Below, piece after piece: positions 16,957-25,711 of a DNA stretch of 64,000 nt; within the stretch, counting starts at the first letter, position 1, and each line of letters begins with the position of its first letter. The stretch comes from Micromonospora_H sonneratiae. Lineage in GTDB: Bacteria; Actinomycetota; Actinomycetes; Mycobacteriales; Micromonosporaceae. The notes under the pieces are model-generated. The model ran no database searches. It saw nothing but the letters and a program-made list of their open reading frames with translations, and had not been told where the DNA came from. The translations under genes and the position numbers were made by a program. The stretch covers positions 49,672-113,671 of the forward strand of contig NZ_JBHTMP010000020.1 of NCBI RefSeq assembly GCF_042679305.1. Reading direction: 5' to 3'.

Positions 16957-17565
16957 ATGACCGAGGGAATCAGCCGGATCGGCACCTGGGCCGTGCTCCT
17001 GCCGACCGCGCGGTACGAGGCGGAGCGGCTCTTCCACCACGAAACGCTGGAACTGACCGGCTTCGAGGACGGGGCGTCCCGGCCGGTCCCCGGGGACCAG
17101 GTCCTCGTGGTGGTCGAGGCGGAGGACTCGAAGAGTCCGCTGGTCGTTGCGCTGGGACGGGTCGCCGGTTCGCCGGGCGTGGAGACCGACCCGGACGACC
17201 CGCAGTCCGGTCAGCTCGAACCGCTGCCGCTCGTCGTGACGTACACCCACCGGGCCTTCGACGAACCGGTGCCGGCCGATCAACTCGTCCTGACCGGGCC
17301 GGCGACCCTGATCGACACGGCGACCTACCGTGAGCTGGCCAACCGGATCGGCCCGGCCCCCGACCGGAGAGGCTGGCTGGTCAGCCTGGACCTGCCGATC
17401 GAGGCGTCGTCGCCGGCTGAGGCGGTGCGAATCTTCTGGTCGTACGTGATGGAGTTGGGGCCGCGTGAGCTGCCCACGTTCGTGTCACCGGTCGGGAACG
17501 AGCTGGCCATGCAGGCGTTCGTGCTGGGGGTGGAGGCCAACCAGGACCCCGAGGAGGACGACTGA
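16957..17565 (+). CDS. conserved hypothetical protein
   Basis: A 202-residue soluble acidic protein starting 4 bp after tag, so probably co-transcribed with it. No transmembrane segment, signal peptide or catalytic motif was seen. It begins with I-G-T-W-A-V-L-L-P-T-A-R-Y-E-A-E-R and ends in an Asp/Glu tail (E-E-D-D). Two similarly sized halves (an EVE/PUA-like small-barrel impression around D-Q-V-L-V-V-V-E-A-E and L-V-V-T-Y-T-H) are possible but weak. Function is not assigned. Confidence 0.75.
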   Translation: MTEGISRIGTWAVLLPTARYEAERLFHHETLELTGFEDGASRPVPGDQVLVVVEAEDSKSPLVVALGRVAGSPGVETDPDDPQSGQLEPLPLVVTYTHRAFDEPVPADQLVLTGPATLIDTATYRELANRIGPAPDRRGWLVSLDLPIEASSPAEAVRIFWSYVMELGPRELPTFVSPVGNELAMQAFVLGVEANQDPEEDD

Positions 17566-17618
17566 GGGGTTGGGAAGGGCGCCTGCGTCAACAGGGCACC
17601 CATGATGGCCGGGCGGCG

Positions 17619-17643
17619 GCCTGGCGACGCCTGGTCGCCAGGC
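17619..17643. terminator. 10-bp perfect stem between convergent genes
   Basis: GCCTGGCGAC and GTCGCCAGGC are separated by 5 nt. It lies between the hypothetical gene (stop 17565) and the enoyl-CoA hydratase stop at 17701. Confidence 0.65.
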
Positions 17644-17700
17644 ACCGGGATTCACGGCAGGATCCGACGAGAAGGGCCCTCTCGAACACCCTTACCGCGC

Positions 17701-18492
17701 TCAGTGGCCCTCGAAGACCGGCTTCTGCTTGTTCACGAACGCGGTGGTGGCGGCCCGGTGGTCGGCGGTCGCACCGCAGATCGCCTGCGCCCGCGCCTCG
17801 GCGGCCAACGCCTCTGACAGCGTGCCGGCGTCGCCGACCGACAGCTGCCGCTTGATCGCCCCGTAGGCCACCGTCGGGCCGGCCGCCAGCCGGGCGGCCA
17901 ACTCCTGAGCGGTCGGCAGCACCTGCTCGTCGTTCTCCACCCGACGGGTGAGCAGACCGAGCCGGTCAGCTTCGTCGACCGAGATCGGCTCGGCCAGCAT
18001 CAGCAGCTCCACGGCCTTGGCGTGGCCGACGAGCCGGGGCAGCGACCAGGAGGCGCCGGTGTCGGCGGCCAGGCCCACGTTGGCGAAGGCCATCAGGAAC
18101 CTGGTCCGCGGCCCGCCCACCCGGAAGTCGGCCAGGAAGGCCAGTGACGCGCCGGCACCGGCGGCCATCCCGCCCACCGCCGCCACCACCGGCTTGGGCA
18201 GTTGGGCCAGCCGGGAGGCGATGGGGTTGAAGTGCGTGTGCACGGTGTTGAGCGGGTCCTGGCTGCCCGACTCCAGCACCGCGACGTGTTCGCGCAGGTC
18301 CTGGCCGGTGCAGAAGTTGTTGCCCGCACCGGTGAGCACCACCGCCCGGCACGACCGGTCGGTCTCCAGTTCGGCCAGGGCCTCCCGGAGCGCCTCCTTC
18401 AGCGCCACGTCCAGTGCGTTCATCGCGGCGGGCCGGTTGAGAGTCAGGGTGACGACGGCATCGGTGCGGTCGACCAACAGCGGCTCGGTCAC
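17701..18492 (-). CDS. enoyl-CoA hydratase/isomerase
   Basis: A 263-residue crotonase-fold protein. It has the oxyanion-hole segments G-A-G-N-N-F-C-T-G-Q-D-L and A-A-V-G-G-M-A-A-G-A-G-A-S-L-A, the second glycine-rich turn that binds the CoA thioester. The catalytic region G-L-A-A-D-T-G-A-S-W-S-L-P-R resembles PaaG/PaaB-type isomerases, which carry an Asp at this place. Together with the PaaX-family regulator overlapping its start by 4 bp, a role in aromatic-acid CoA or fatty acyl-CoA breakdown is likely. No other paa genes are nearby. Confidence 0.88.
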   Translation of the reverse strand: MTEPLLVDRTDAVVTLTLNRPAAMNALDVALKEALREALAELETDRSCRAVVLTGAGNNFCTGQDLREHVAVLESGSQDPLNTVHTHFNPIASRLAQLPKPVVAAVGGMAAGAGASLAFLADFRVGGPRTRFLMAFANVGLAADTGASWSLPRLVGHAKAVELLMLAEPISVDEADRLGLLTRRVENDEQVLPTAQELAARLAAGPTVAYGAIKRQLSVGDAGTLSEALAAEARAQAICGATADHRAATTAFVNKQKPVFEGH

Positions 18493-19313
18493 GAGGTTCG
18501 GCCCTTCTTTCGTACGGCTCGGTTACTGGCGTCGAGGCAACGCTCGACATACCGGTCGGCGGCTGGCCTCAGTCGGGCCGCGTGCCGATCGAAGAACGTC
18601 GCCGCGCTGGTGCCGGGCCATCGTTCTGGGAGCAGCGCCGGGGGTAACTGCGGGTCCCGGAACAGGAAGGTACGCCACGCGTGCACCAGCCGGAACCGGG
18701 CGGCGTACGCCTCCATGTCCCCCGTACGGGCAGTCACCGCCGCCAGCAGGGGCCGCTGCTGGGTTACGAAGTGTTCGTACGCCCTGCCGATCTCGTTGAG
18801 GTCCCAGGCCCGACGGACCAGGGCCATCGCCCCCGGTGTGCCGGCGGCGTGGGTGGCGTTGAACCGTTCGTAACGCACCCCGGCCTCGGTAAGCAGACCG
18901 TCGACGTCCTCGCCGGGCCGCGGCGCGACCCAGGTCTGCTCGTCGAGCATCCCGTAGCCGAGGAACGCGAGGTTGGCTCCGAGGCGCTGGCGGTCCCGGC
19001 GGGCGGTGGGGGTCTGCAACACGATCAGGTCGAACCGGCCGTCCCAGCCGACCCGGGAGGTGCGGTAGATCCGGGCGGCCGCTTCGTCCAATCGACGGGC
19101 TGCTTTCGGGGTGATTAGATATCCCGGTCCGGTGGCGAGTCGGAGCGGGCGCAGCCAGCCCTGACGCACCATCCGGGAGACCGCCGTACGCACCGCCGGG
19201 GGCGCGATACCGAGCGGAGAGAGCAGTTTGACCAGGGCGGCAACCGGTGCACGGCCACCCCGGGAACGGAGGTAGTCGCCGTACAGGTCGAAGAGCGCCG
19301 ACCGTGCCTGCAT
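18489..19313 (-). CDS. PaaX-family transcriptional repressor
   Basis: A 274-residue regulator. The N-terminal winged-helix (about 1-75) starts with R-S-A-L-F-D-L-Y-G-D-Y and includes A-P-P-A-V-R-T-A-V-S-R-M-V-R-Q-G-W-L as recognition helix; the PaaX central and C-terminal domains follow (G-R-F-D-L-I-V-L; R-R-A-W-D-L; F-R-L-V-H-A-W-R). PaaX repressors respond to aryl-CoA esters such as phenylacetyl-CoA. It is upstream of and overlapping the enoyl-CoA hydratase gene, so it probably controls its own two-gene operon. Confidence 0.9.
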   Translation of the reverse strand: MQARSALFDLYGDYLRSRGGRAPVAALVKLLSPLGIAPPAVRTAVSRMVRQGWLRPLRLATGPGYLITPKAARRLDEAAARIYRTSRVGWDGRFDLIVLQTPTARRDRQRLGANLAFLGYGMLDEQTWVAPRPGEDVDGLLTEAGVRYERFNATHAAGTPGAMALVRRAWDLNEIGRAYEHFVTQQRPLLAAVTARTGDMEAYAARFRLVHAWRTFLFRDPQLPPALLPERWPGTSAATFFDRHAARLRPAADRYVERCLDASNRAVRKKGRTS

Positions 19314-19344
19314 GACCGCACATTGTGACAGGCCACCGCAAGAT

Positions 19345-19350
19345 ATGCTA
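19345..19350 (-). promoter_or_regulatory. possible -10 element of the paaX operon
   Basis: TAGCAT on the minus strand, 31 nt before the start, is flanked by CTGTAACAG and CTGTCACA half-sites that could bind the repressor. The -35 is not clear. Confidence 0.3.
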
Positions 19351-19505
19351 GACGCTGTTACAGACGTGCTGGATCGGTTTGGGTTCGGCGGTGTTTATCA
19401 GGGAAAATCGTTGGTCGACACCGCGGGTCATGCGCGCGGTGACGCTGACGAAAAGTGGCTGTGGGGCAATCCACCGACCCTGCTGTAGGTCTGAGGGGAG
19501 ACAAC

Positions 19506-19673
19506 ATGGCGGCGATGAAGCCGCGGACGGGCGACGGTCCGCTGGAAGTCACCAAGGAGGGCCGGGGCATTGTCATGCGGGTTCCGCTGGAGGGTGGTGG
19601 CCGACTCGTCGTCGAGATGACTCCCGACGAGGCCAACGCGCTCGGTGACGCGCTGAAGGCCGCCGCCGGCTGA
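19506..19673 (+). CDS. DUF3117 small protein
   Basis: A 55-residue protein with the strongly conserved actinobacterial sequence M-A-A-M-K-P-R-T-G-D-G-P-L-E-V-T-K-E-G-R and P-L-E-G-G-G-R-L-V-V-E-M, corresponding to Rv1211 of M. tuberculosis. Function is unknown across the phylum. ATG 19506 is preceded by GGGGAG at 7-nt spacing. It is monocistronic, ending before a strong hairpin. In mycobacteria it sits next to tagA; here an enoyl-CoA hydratase/PaaX pair lies between them. Confidence 0.92.
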   Translation: MAAMKPRTGDGPLEVTKEGRGIVMRVPLEGGGRLVVEMTPDEANALGDALKAAAG

Positions 19674-19722
19674 GTGACCGATCACGGTCCGGCCGCCGGT
19701 CGGGCTTTGGGCCGTTCATCAT

Positions 19723-19755
19723 CCCTGGGTCATCGACCATGTCGATGACCCAGGG
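19723..19755 (+). terminator. strong hairpin after the DUF3117 gene
   Basis: A perfect 14-bp stem (CCCTGGGTCATCGA and its complement) with a 5-nt loop, 49 nt after the stop. It isolates the small gene from pepA downstream. Confidence 0.75.
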
Positions 19756-19830
19756 TCTGCCCGGGTAGCCGGGTCGAGGGCATCTGCTGGCGCCCTTCCG
19801 TGTTGAAGATCTTTTGGAGGTACGGTCGGC

Positions 19831-21330
19831 GTGCTGGCCATTCGTCTCGTAGTCGATCCCGACGGCATCGACGCGCTCGCTCTACCCGTCCGTCCCGTCG
19901 AGGGGGCGGCCGACGGCGAGCCGCAGGTCGTACCGGTCGAGACCGGGCTGGCCGTCCCGACCGAGATCGTCACCGAGGTCGATGCGCTGCTGCCGCAGGT
20001 CGAGCACACCGGTGCGGCAGGTGTCGTATACCGGTCGATCCGGCCGGTGCAGACCCCGAGCCGGCTGTTGCTGGTTGGGATCGGTACCGGGGACGAAGCC
20101 GCCTGGCGGGCCGCCGGTGCGGCCGTCTACCGCGCCGGAACGCGTGAGAGTTCTATCACTATAGCGATGCCTGCCGATGTGGAGCCGGCTGCCGTGCGGG
20201 GGCTGGCCGAAGGGCTCTGGCTGGCGTCGTACCGGTTCCGGATGCCGGACCAGCCGGCACCGACCGGCGACGGCGCACCCGTCCTCGGTGAGGTGCTGCT
20301 GGCGGTGACCGACCCGGCTCCGTACGAGGCGGCGCTGGCCATCGCCCGGGCGACCGCCGAGGCCACCCGGTTCGCCCGGGACCTGACCAACACGCCGTCC
20401 TCGCTGAAGAGCCCGCAGTGGTTCGCCGAGCAGGTGGCCGCCGCCGCTGCCCACCACGAGGGGCTGACCGTCGGGGTGCGCGAGCCCGAGCAGCTCGCCG
20501 CCGAGGGCTTCGGTGGCATCCTCGCCGTCGGCTCCGGATCGGCACGGGGGCCGCGTCTGGTCGAGATCAGCTGGCGACCGGCGAACGCACAGACCCACGT
20601 GGTGCTGGTGGGCAAGGGAATCACCTTCGACACCGGCGGCATCTCGATCAAGCCACGCGAAGCGATGAAGCTGATGCGTAAGGACATGGGTGGGGCCGCC
20701 GCCGTCGTCGCGGCCACCATCGGAGCCGCCGCCCTGCGCCTGCCGGTGCAGATCACCGCGCTCGCCCCGTTGGCCGAGAACATGGTCAGCGGATCGGCTT
20801 TCCGGCCCGGTGACGTGATACGTCACTACGGTGGCCTGACCAGCGAGACGACCAACTCCGACGCGGAGGGTCGGCTGGTGCTGGCCGACGCCATGGCGTA
20901 CGCGGTGGACCGGTTGGCGCCGGACCTGTTGATCGACCTGGCCACCCTCACCGGTGCCAACGCCGTGGCGCTCGGCAAGCGCACCGCAGCCCTCTACAGC
21001 GACAGCGACGAACTGGCCGAGGCGGTACTGGCCGCGACGACCGAGGCCGGGGAGAAGGCGTGGCGGCTGCCGCTGGCTGCCGACTACGTCGAGTATCTCG
21101 GCAGCGAGTTGGCCGACCTCTACAGTGCGCCGACCCAGGGGGCCGGCTCCGTCCTCGCCGCGCTCTACCTGCGGGAGTTCACCGGCAAGTTGCGTGACCG
21201 CTGGGTGCACATCGACATGTCGGCACCGTCCTGGGCGGAGGGCGACGCCGGTGAGCTGACCAAGGGCGCGACCGGCTGGGGGGTTCGTACCCTGCTGCGC
21301 TATCTGGGCCAGCTGTCCGAGGCGGGCTAG
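19831..21330 (+). CDS. pepA: leucyl aminopeptidase (M17 family)
   Basis: A 499-residue cytosolic metallopeptidase that removes N-terminal residues from peptides. The C-terminal catalytic domain has the M17 motifs V-G-K-G-I-T-F-D-T-G-G-I-S-I-K and the family signature N-S-D-A-E-G-R-L-V-L, supplying the two-metal ligands and the active-site Lys and Arg. The N-terminal 170 residues are the usual variable domain. GTG 19831 has GGAGG 10 nt upstream. The length matches the family. A 6-bp hairpin (21329-21344) overlaps its stop. Confidence 0.93.
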   Translation: MLAIRLVVDPDGIDALALPVRPVEGAADGEPQVVPVETGLAVPTEIVTEVDALLPQVEHTGAAGVVYRSIRPVQTPSRLLLVGIGTGDEAAWRAAGAAVYRAGTRESSITIAMPADVEPAAVRGLAEGLWLASYRFRMPDQPAPTGDGAPVLGEVLLAVTDPAPYEAALAIARATAEATRFARDLTNTPSSLKSPQWFAEQVAAAAAHHEGLTVGVREPEQLAAEGFGGILAVGSGSARGPRLVEISWRPANAQTHVVLVGKGITFDTGGISIKPREAMKLMRKDMGGAAAVVAATIGAAALRLPVQITALAPLAENMVSGSAFRPGDVIRHYGGLTSETTNSDAEGRLVLADAMAYAVDRLAPDLLIDLATLTGANAVALGKRTAALYSDSDELAEAVLAATTEAGEKAWRLPLAADYVEYLGSELADLYSAPTQGAGSVLAALYLREFTGKLRDRWVHIDMSAPSWAEGDAGELTKGATGWGVRTLLRYLGQLSEAG

Positions 21331-21373
21331 CCGGCAACCCGGCTCGTGGGCCGTTTTCGCCGACCAGCCGGCA

Positions 21374-21412
21374 CCGGATCCGGCCGTTCCCCGGATCCGG
21401 CCGTTCCCCGGA
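21374..21412. repeat. 17-bp tandem repeat between convergent genes
   Basis: CCGGATCCGGCCGTTCC occurs twice in perfect tandem (21374-21390, 21391-21407) plus a partial third copy. Confidence 0.8.
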
Positions 21413-21501
21413 CCCACCGCCGGACCGCCGTCCCATGTGGACGGAGCAGCACGCGGTCCGGCCGTCGGTCCACGCACGTCGGGTTCCGGGGCGCGCCACT
21501 C

Positions 21502-21543
21502 CTACCGTCTGACGGCGGCCAGCTACCGTTTGACGGCGGCCAG
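21502..21543. repeat. exact tandem duplication of the methyltransferase 3' end
   Basis: Two adjacent 21-bp units with one mismatch. The inner unit (21523-21543) encodes the last seven codons including the stop (L-A-A-V-K-R-stop); the outer unit repeats it immediately downstream. Confidence 0.9.
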
Positions 21544-22146
21544 CAGCCCTTCGCCGGCCGGCAACAGCGCGGGAACCCAGTCCTCCGACTCGCGTACCGA
21601 CTTGATCAACTCTCGCGCCGTCACCGTCTCCAGGTCCCGCGCGGCAGGGTCGGCGATCCGCCCGCCGGCCAGCACGGCGTTGACCACGAGTACGCCGCCG
21701 GGGCGCAGCAGCCGCAGCGCCGCATCCACTCCGGCGCTGTTGTCGGTGGCCTCCGCGTCGATGAAGACCAGGTCGTAGACCCCGTCGGCCAGCCTGGGCA
21801 GCACGTCCAGTGCCCGGCCGGTGATGATCCGGGTACGCCCCGACGGGAAGCCGGCCTCCAGGAAGATCCGTCGGGCGATCCGCTGGTGTTCGGCCTCGAC
21901 GTCGATGGTGGTGAGCACGCCGTCCGGCCGCATGCCACGCATCAGCCAGATGCCACTCACCCCGGTGCCGGTGCCGATCTCCACTATTGCCCGGGCGTTG
22001 CCGGCAGCGGCCAGCAGCCGGAGCGTCGCACCGGCACCAGGGGTGATGGCGTCGAGACCGACCTCGTGGGCGAGGCTACGGGCGGTGCGTAGGACGAGGT
22101 CCTCGGCAACGTACGACTCGGTGAACTGGAGTGCCTGGGTGGTCAT
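21523..22146 (-). CDS. O-methyltransferase-family SAM-dependent methyltransferase
   Basis: A 207-residue methyltransferase with SAM motif I V-E-I-G-T-G-T-G-V-S-G-I-W-L, motif II L-T-T-I-D-V-E-A-E-H and D-L-V-F-I-D-A, matching the catechol O-methyltransferase-like family and Rv1220c by position (beside sigE/htrA in mycobacteria). ATG 22146 is chosen at the start of the conserved T-Q-A-L-Q-F-T-E-S-Y; its ribosome site is poor and an upstream start in the same open frame cannot be excluded. The substrate is unknown. The 3' end is tandemly duplicated. Confidence 0.85.
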   Translation of the reverse strand: MTTQALQFTESYVAEDLVLRTARSLAHEVGLDAITPGAGATLRLLAAAGNARAIVEIGTGTGVSGIWLMRGMRPDGVLTTIDVEAEHQRIARRIFLEAGFPSGRTRIITGRALDVLPRLADGVYDLVFIDAEATDNSAGVDAALRLLRPGGVLVVNAVLAGGRIADPAARDLETVTARELIKSVRESEDWVPALLPAGEGLLAAVKR

Positions 22147-22422
22147 CGTGTTGACTGACTGGGCGACCGTGGCGATGGGGCACCTCCGGGCAGCGGGGGG
22201 TCGGTGCGGGGTGGATTGCCAGTATGAGCCTAGAGGCGACCCGCATGGGATCGGCAGTCCTGTCATGTGGGCGTCAACCTGACCCGGGGGCAACCACTAA
22301 ATGATTTCCCGTCATCCGTGTAATCCTGGATGCGGAAATCCGGACGCCCCAGCCGTTGATGGCACTCGCCACCGGCGGCGACCGGGCGTTTGTTTTCCGG
22401 GACGGACTGGGAGGCACTGAAC

Positions 22423-23754
22423 GTGACCGACGGCTGGAACTGGCGCCAGCCCGACGGACCCCCGGCTTCGGCGTACCCGCCGATGTCGGCTGTCCCGTCG
22501 GGGGGAGCACCGGTGGGATCTCCCGGTTCCGGGGCCCCCGTACCCTCACCCTGGTGGTCCGACGGGTCGCGCGACCCGTGGCGTGATCCCCGTACCCCGG
22601 CGGCTGTGGTGGTGACCCCGGCGCGTGGTGCGGGTGCCAGCATCGATCCGGAGCCGGTGACCGATCCGGATGCCGTCCAGCGTCGGGGACTGACCCCGCT
22701 CATCCTGGTGTCGCTGATCACGGCGCTGCTGGCCGGCTCGCTGGGCGGAGCCCTGGGCTATGCCTTCGCGGTCCGGGGCGGCGGCACCGGCTCGGGGACC
22801 GTGCTCGGTGCACCGGGCACCGGCGCACCGGGCGTTGCGCAGCGTCCACGTGACTCGATGGCCGGTGTCGCCGAGCGGTTGCGCCCCAGCGTCGTGACCG
22901 TACGGGTCGGCGGCCGGGGTGGGACGAGCGTCGGCTCCGGATTCGTGGTCAGCGCGGACGGATACGTGATCACGAACGACCACGTGGTCGCGGGCGGGTC
23001 GGGTTCGGCGACGGTCGTCTTCAGCGACGGATCGACGTCGCCGGCCAAGGTGATCGGCCAGGATGCCGAGGCTGACATCGCGGTGATCAAGACGACCCGG
23101 ACCGGCCTGGCGCCGGTCGAGTTCGGTGACTCGGAGGCGATCGCGGTCGGCGACCCGGTACTCGCCTTCGGATCGCCGCTGGCGTTGGCCAACACCGTCA
23201 CTGCGGGCATCGTCAGCGCGCTCGACCGGACGATCCAGGCCGGCGAGCCCGGTGGGCAGGTCCGCTACTACGCGGCGATCCAGACCGACGCGGCAGTGAA
23301 CCAGGGCAACTCGGGTGGCCCACTGGTCGACGGTGCGGGACGGGTGATCGGCGTCAACTCCGTGATCAAGTCGTTGGCCAGTGACGAGGAGGAGGCTGGC
23401 AACATCGGTCTGGCCTTCGCCGTACCGATCAACCAGGCCAAGCGGCTCACCCAGGAGATCATCGACACCGGGAAGGCCCGCCGTACCGTCATCGGTGCCC
23501 AGCTCAGCAACGCCGCGACCGGGGCCGGAGCTGGCGTCCGGCTGGCCGGGGTCGACCGGGGCGGGCCGGCCGCCACGGCCGGACTGCGGGCCGGCGACGT
23601 GATCCTCAAGTTCGACGGCCGGCCACTGGAGGGGCCGGGCGACCTGATCGCCCTGATCCGTAAGTACGCGCCCGGCTCGGTGGTTGCCGTCGAGTACCGC
23701 CGGGGCACCGCCCAGCAGAACGCTTCGGTGACCCTCGCCGCCGATGCGAAGTAG
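22423..23754 (+). CDS. htrA: HtrA/DegP-type membrane serine protease with PDZ domain
   Basis: A 443-residue protein: Pro/Gly-rich cytoplasmic N-terminus (1-85), one membrane helix (about 92-115), trypsin-like domain and one C-terminal PDZ domain. The catalytic triad is visible: His in I-T-N-D-H-V-V-A, Asp in E-A-D-I-A-V-I-K, Ser in Q-G-N-S-G-G-P-L. The protease acts outside the membrane in envelope protein quality control. GTG 22423 is favoured by GGGAGG 8 nt upstream. It corresponds to Rv1223. The sigE/rseA genes that precede it in mycobacteria are missing here; the methyltransferase lies directly upstream, divergent. Confidence 0.92.
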   Translation: MTDGWNWRQPDGPPASAYPPMSAVPSGGAPVGSPGSGAPVPSPWWSDGSRDPWRDPRTPAAVVVTPARGAGASIDPEPVTDPDAVQRRGLTPLILVSLITALLAGSLGGALGYAFAVRGGGTGSGTVLGAPGTGAPGVAQRPRDSMAGVAERLRPSVVTVRVGGRGGTSVGSGFVVSADGYVITNDHVVAGGSGSATVVFSDGSTSPAKVIGQDAEADIAVIKTTRTGLAPVEFGDSEAIAVGDPVLAFGSPLALANTVTAGIVSALDRTIQAGEPGGQVRYYAAIQTDAAVNQGNSGGPLVDGAGRVIGVNSVIKSLASDEEEAGNIGLAFAVPINQAKRLTQEIIDTGKARRTVIGAQLSNAATGAGAGVRLAGVDRGGPAATAGLRAGDVILKFDGRPLEGPGDLIALIRKYAPGSVVAVEYRRGTAQQNASVTLAADAK

Positions 23755-23829
23755 GCCCGGCGCACCCACTCCCATGGTCGGCCCTGACGTGCGTACTCTT
23801 GCGTGGGATGGCACGAGGAGGGCCGGCAC

Positions 23830-24285
23830 GTGTTCGAGAACCTGAATGTGTGGGAGGTCGGCGGGCTGCTGATAGTCGCCCTGCTGATCTTCGGCGACCG
23901 GCTGCCCCACGCCATCGGCGAGGGTCTGCGGATGTTACGCAACCTGCGGAACATGGCCCGCAACGCGACCGGGGACCTGAGTCGCGAACTGGGTACGGAC
24001 ATCCAACTCGAGGATCTGCACCCCAAGACGTTCATCCGCAAGCACCTGCTCAGCGAGGAAGACGAGGAAGCGCTGCGGAAGCCGTTGCAGAGCGTCTACA
24101 ACGATCTGCGCTCCGACATCGAAGGGGTGCATGGCGAGCTGAAGGACGTGGCCGCCGCCACGGATCTGCGCTCGACGGCCGCCCGCCCGGTCGGCGTGGC
24201 CGACTCCACCGGATCAGGGTCGGGTGGCACGGCCAGTGGCGTGCCCGCCGCCCGGGCCGCCCAGTTCGACATCGACGCGACCTGA
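23830..24285 (+). CDS. tatB: Sec-independent protein translocase subunit TatB
   Basis: A 151-residue protein with an N-terminal membrane helix (V-G-G-L-L-I-V-A-L-L-I-F-G), the conserved Gly-Asp hinge (I-F-G-D-R-L-P) and an amphipathic helix (L-R-M-L-R-N-L-R-N-M), followed by a long charged tail. TatB with TatC recognises twin-arginine signal peptides. GTG 23830 is preferred over upstream in-frame codons because GAGGAGG lies about 8 nt before it and the family starts at F-E-N-L. It follows htrA by 75 bp, as in mycobacteria (Rv1223-Rv1224). Confidence 0.92.
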   Translation: MFENLNVWEVGGLLIVALLIFGDRLPHAIGEGLRMLRNLRNMARNATGDLSRELGTDIQLEDLHPKTFIRKHLLSEEDEEALRKPLQSVYNDLRSDIEGVHGELKDVAAATDLRSTAARPVGVADSTGSGSGGTASGVPAARAAQFDIDAT

Positions 24286-24363
24286 GCCGGTCACCGACGC
24301 CACCTGAACCGGGACGCTCCGGTCGGCCGGACTGCCGACCCGGACGATTCGACCCGCGGACTC

Positions 24364-24396
24364 GGACGTGGGCTGCCATGTGGCCAGCCCACGTCC
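24364..24396. terminator. 12-bp hairpin between tatB and mrp
   Basis: GGACGTGGGCTG and its complement flank a 9-nt loop between two convergent genes. Confidence 0.7.
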
Positions 24397-24440
24397 CGGC
24401 AGTGTGTGCCCGGTCCGGCCCGCGGGTCGTCCGAAGTCGG

Positions 24441-25589
24441 TCAGCGGCCGGCCGGACGCAGTCCGAGCGGCTTACCGAGCAGGGATTCCCGGCGGATCGC
24501 CAAGCGGTCGGCTACCTGGGACAGGGCGACCGCAGCGGGGGCGGACGGATCGGCCAGCACGATCGGCATGCCGGCGTCACCGGCCTCGCGGACCCGGGTG
24601 TCGAGCGGGACCTGACCCAGCAGCGGCACCTGTGCGCCGACCACCTGGGTGAGGGAATCGGCCACGGTCGCGCCGCCACCCGAACCGAAGATCTCCATGC
24701 GGGAGCCGTCGGGCATCTCCAGCCACGACATGTTCTCGACCACGCCGACGAGTCGCTGGTGGGTCTGTAGGGCGATCGCGCCGGCCCGCTCGGCCACCTC
24801 CGCCGCCGCGGCCTGCGGGGTCGTGACCACCAGGATCTCGGCGTTGGGCAGGAGTTGGGCCAGCGAGATGGCCACGTCGCCGGTGCCCGGCGGCAGGTCG
24901 AGCAGGAGCACGTCCAACTCACCCCAGTAGACGTCGGCGAGGAACTGCTGCAACGCGCGGTGCAGCATCGGGCCACGCCAGACGACCGCCGCGTTCCCGG
25001 CGGTGAACATGCCGATCGAGATCACCTTCACGCCGTGTGCCTGGGGCGGCATGATCATGTCCTCGACCCGGGTGGGGCGAGCCTCGGTGCCGAGCATGCG
25101 GGGTACGGAGTGGCCGTAGATGTCCGCGTCGACCACCCCCACCGACAGGCCCTTGGCAGCCAACGCGGCGGCCAGGTTGACCGTCACGCTCGACTTGCCC
25201 ACCCCGCCCTTGCCACTGGCAACGGCATAGACCCGGGTACGCGACCCGGGCTGGGCGAACGGGATGACGGGTTCCTCGGTCGCGCCGCCGCCACGCAGCC
25301 GCGCCTGGAGGGACTGGCGCTGCTCGGGACTCATCACGCCGAACTCGATCTCGACTCCGGTGACCCCGGGGACCGCGCCGACCGCAGCGGTGATGTCCGT
25401 ACGCAACTTGTCCTTCAGCGGACAGCCGGCGACGGTTAGCAGGAGTTCCACCCGTACCACGCCGTCCGGGCCGATCACGGCGGAGCTCACCATGCCCAGT
25501 TCGGTGATGGGACGGCGGATCTCCGGGTCGTCGACGGTGGCCAGGGCGGCCTGGACCGCTTCCTCGACGGTACTGGCAGGTGCTGACAT
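24441..25589 (-). CDS. mrp: Mrp/NBP35-family ATP-binding iron-sulfur carrier
   Basis: A 382-residue protein with an N-terminal MIP18/DUF59 domain (1-95, including V-A-G-C-P-L-K) and a ParA-like deviant Walker ATPase (A-S-G-K-G-G-V-G-K-S; D-L-P-P-G-T-G-D). Mrp proteins bind and deliver Fe-S clusters. The C-terminal CxxC that bridges the cluster in E. coli ApbC is absent: the segment between E-N-M-S-W-L and F-G-S-G-G-G reads E-M-P-D-G-S-R-M-E-I with no cysteine. Mycobacterial Mrp also lacks it as far as I recall. It matches the Rv1229c position. Confidence 0.92.
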   Translation of the reverse strand: MSAPASTVEEAVQAALATVDDPEIRRPITELGMVSSAVIGPDGVVRVELLLTVAGCPLKDKLRTDITAAVGAVPGVTGVEIEFGVMSPEQRQSLQARLRGGGATEEPVIPFAQPGSRTRVYAVASGKGGVGKSSVTVNLAAALAAKGLSVGVVDADIYGHSVPRMLGTEARPTRVEDMIMPPQAHGVKVISIGMFTAGNAAVVWRGPMLHRALQQFLADVYWGELDVLLLDLPPGTGDVAISLAQLLPNAEILVVTTPQAAAAEVAERAGAIALQTHQRLVGVVENMSWLEMPDGSRMEIFGSGGGATVADSLTQVVGAQVPLLGQVPLDTRVREAGDAGMPIVLADPSAPAAVALSQVADRLAIRRESLLGKPLGLRPAGR

Positions 25590-25636
25590 GCCCGCAATGC
25601 TACGTCGCGGTCCGGGCCCGACCGGCGCTCACCGCC

Positions 25637-25700
25637 AACGGTGTGAGCGAGAACCCCGAACGGTGTGAGCGGGAACCCCGAACGGTGTGAGCGGGAGCCT
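25637..25700. repeat. 22-bp unit repeated about three times upstream of mrp
   Basis: AACGGTGTGAGCGGGAACCCCG-type units at 25637, 25659 and 25681 (last one incomplete), starting 48 bp before the mrp start codon. They would lie in the promoter or 5' leader of mrp. Confidence 0.85.
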
Positions 25701-25711
25701 GGCCGGTGGTG

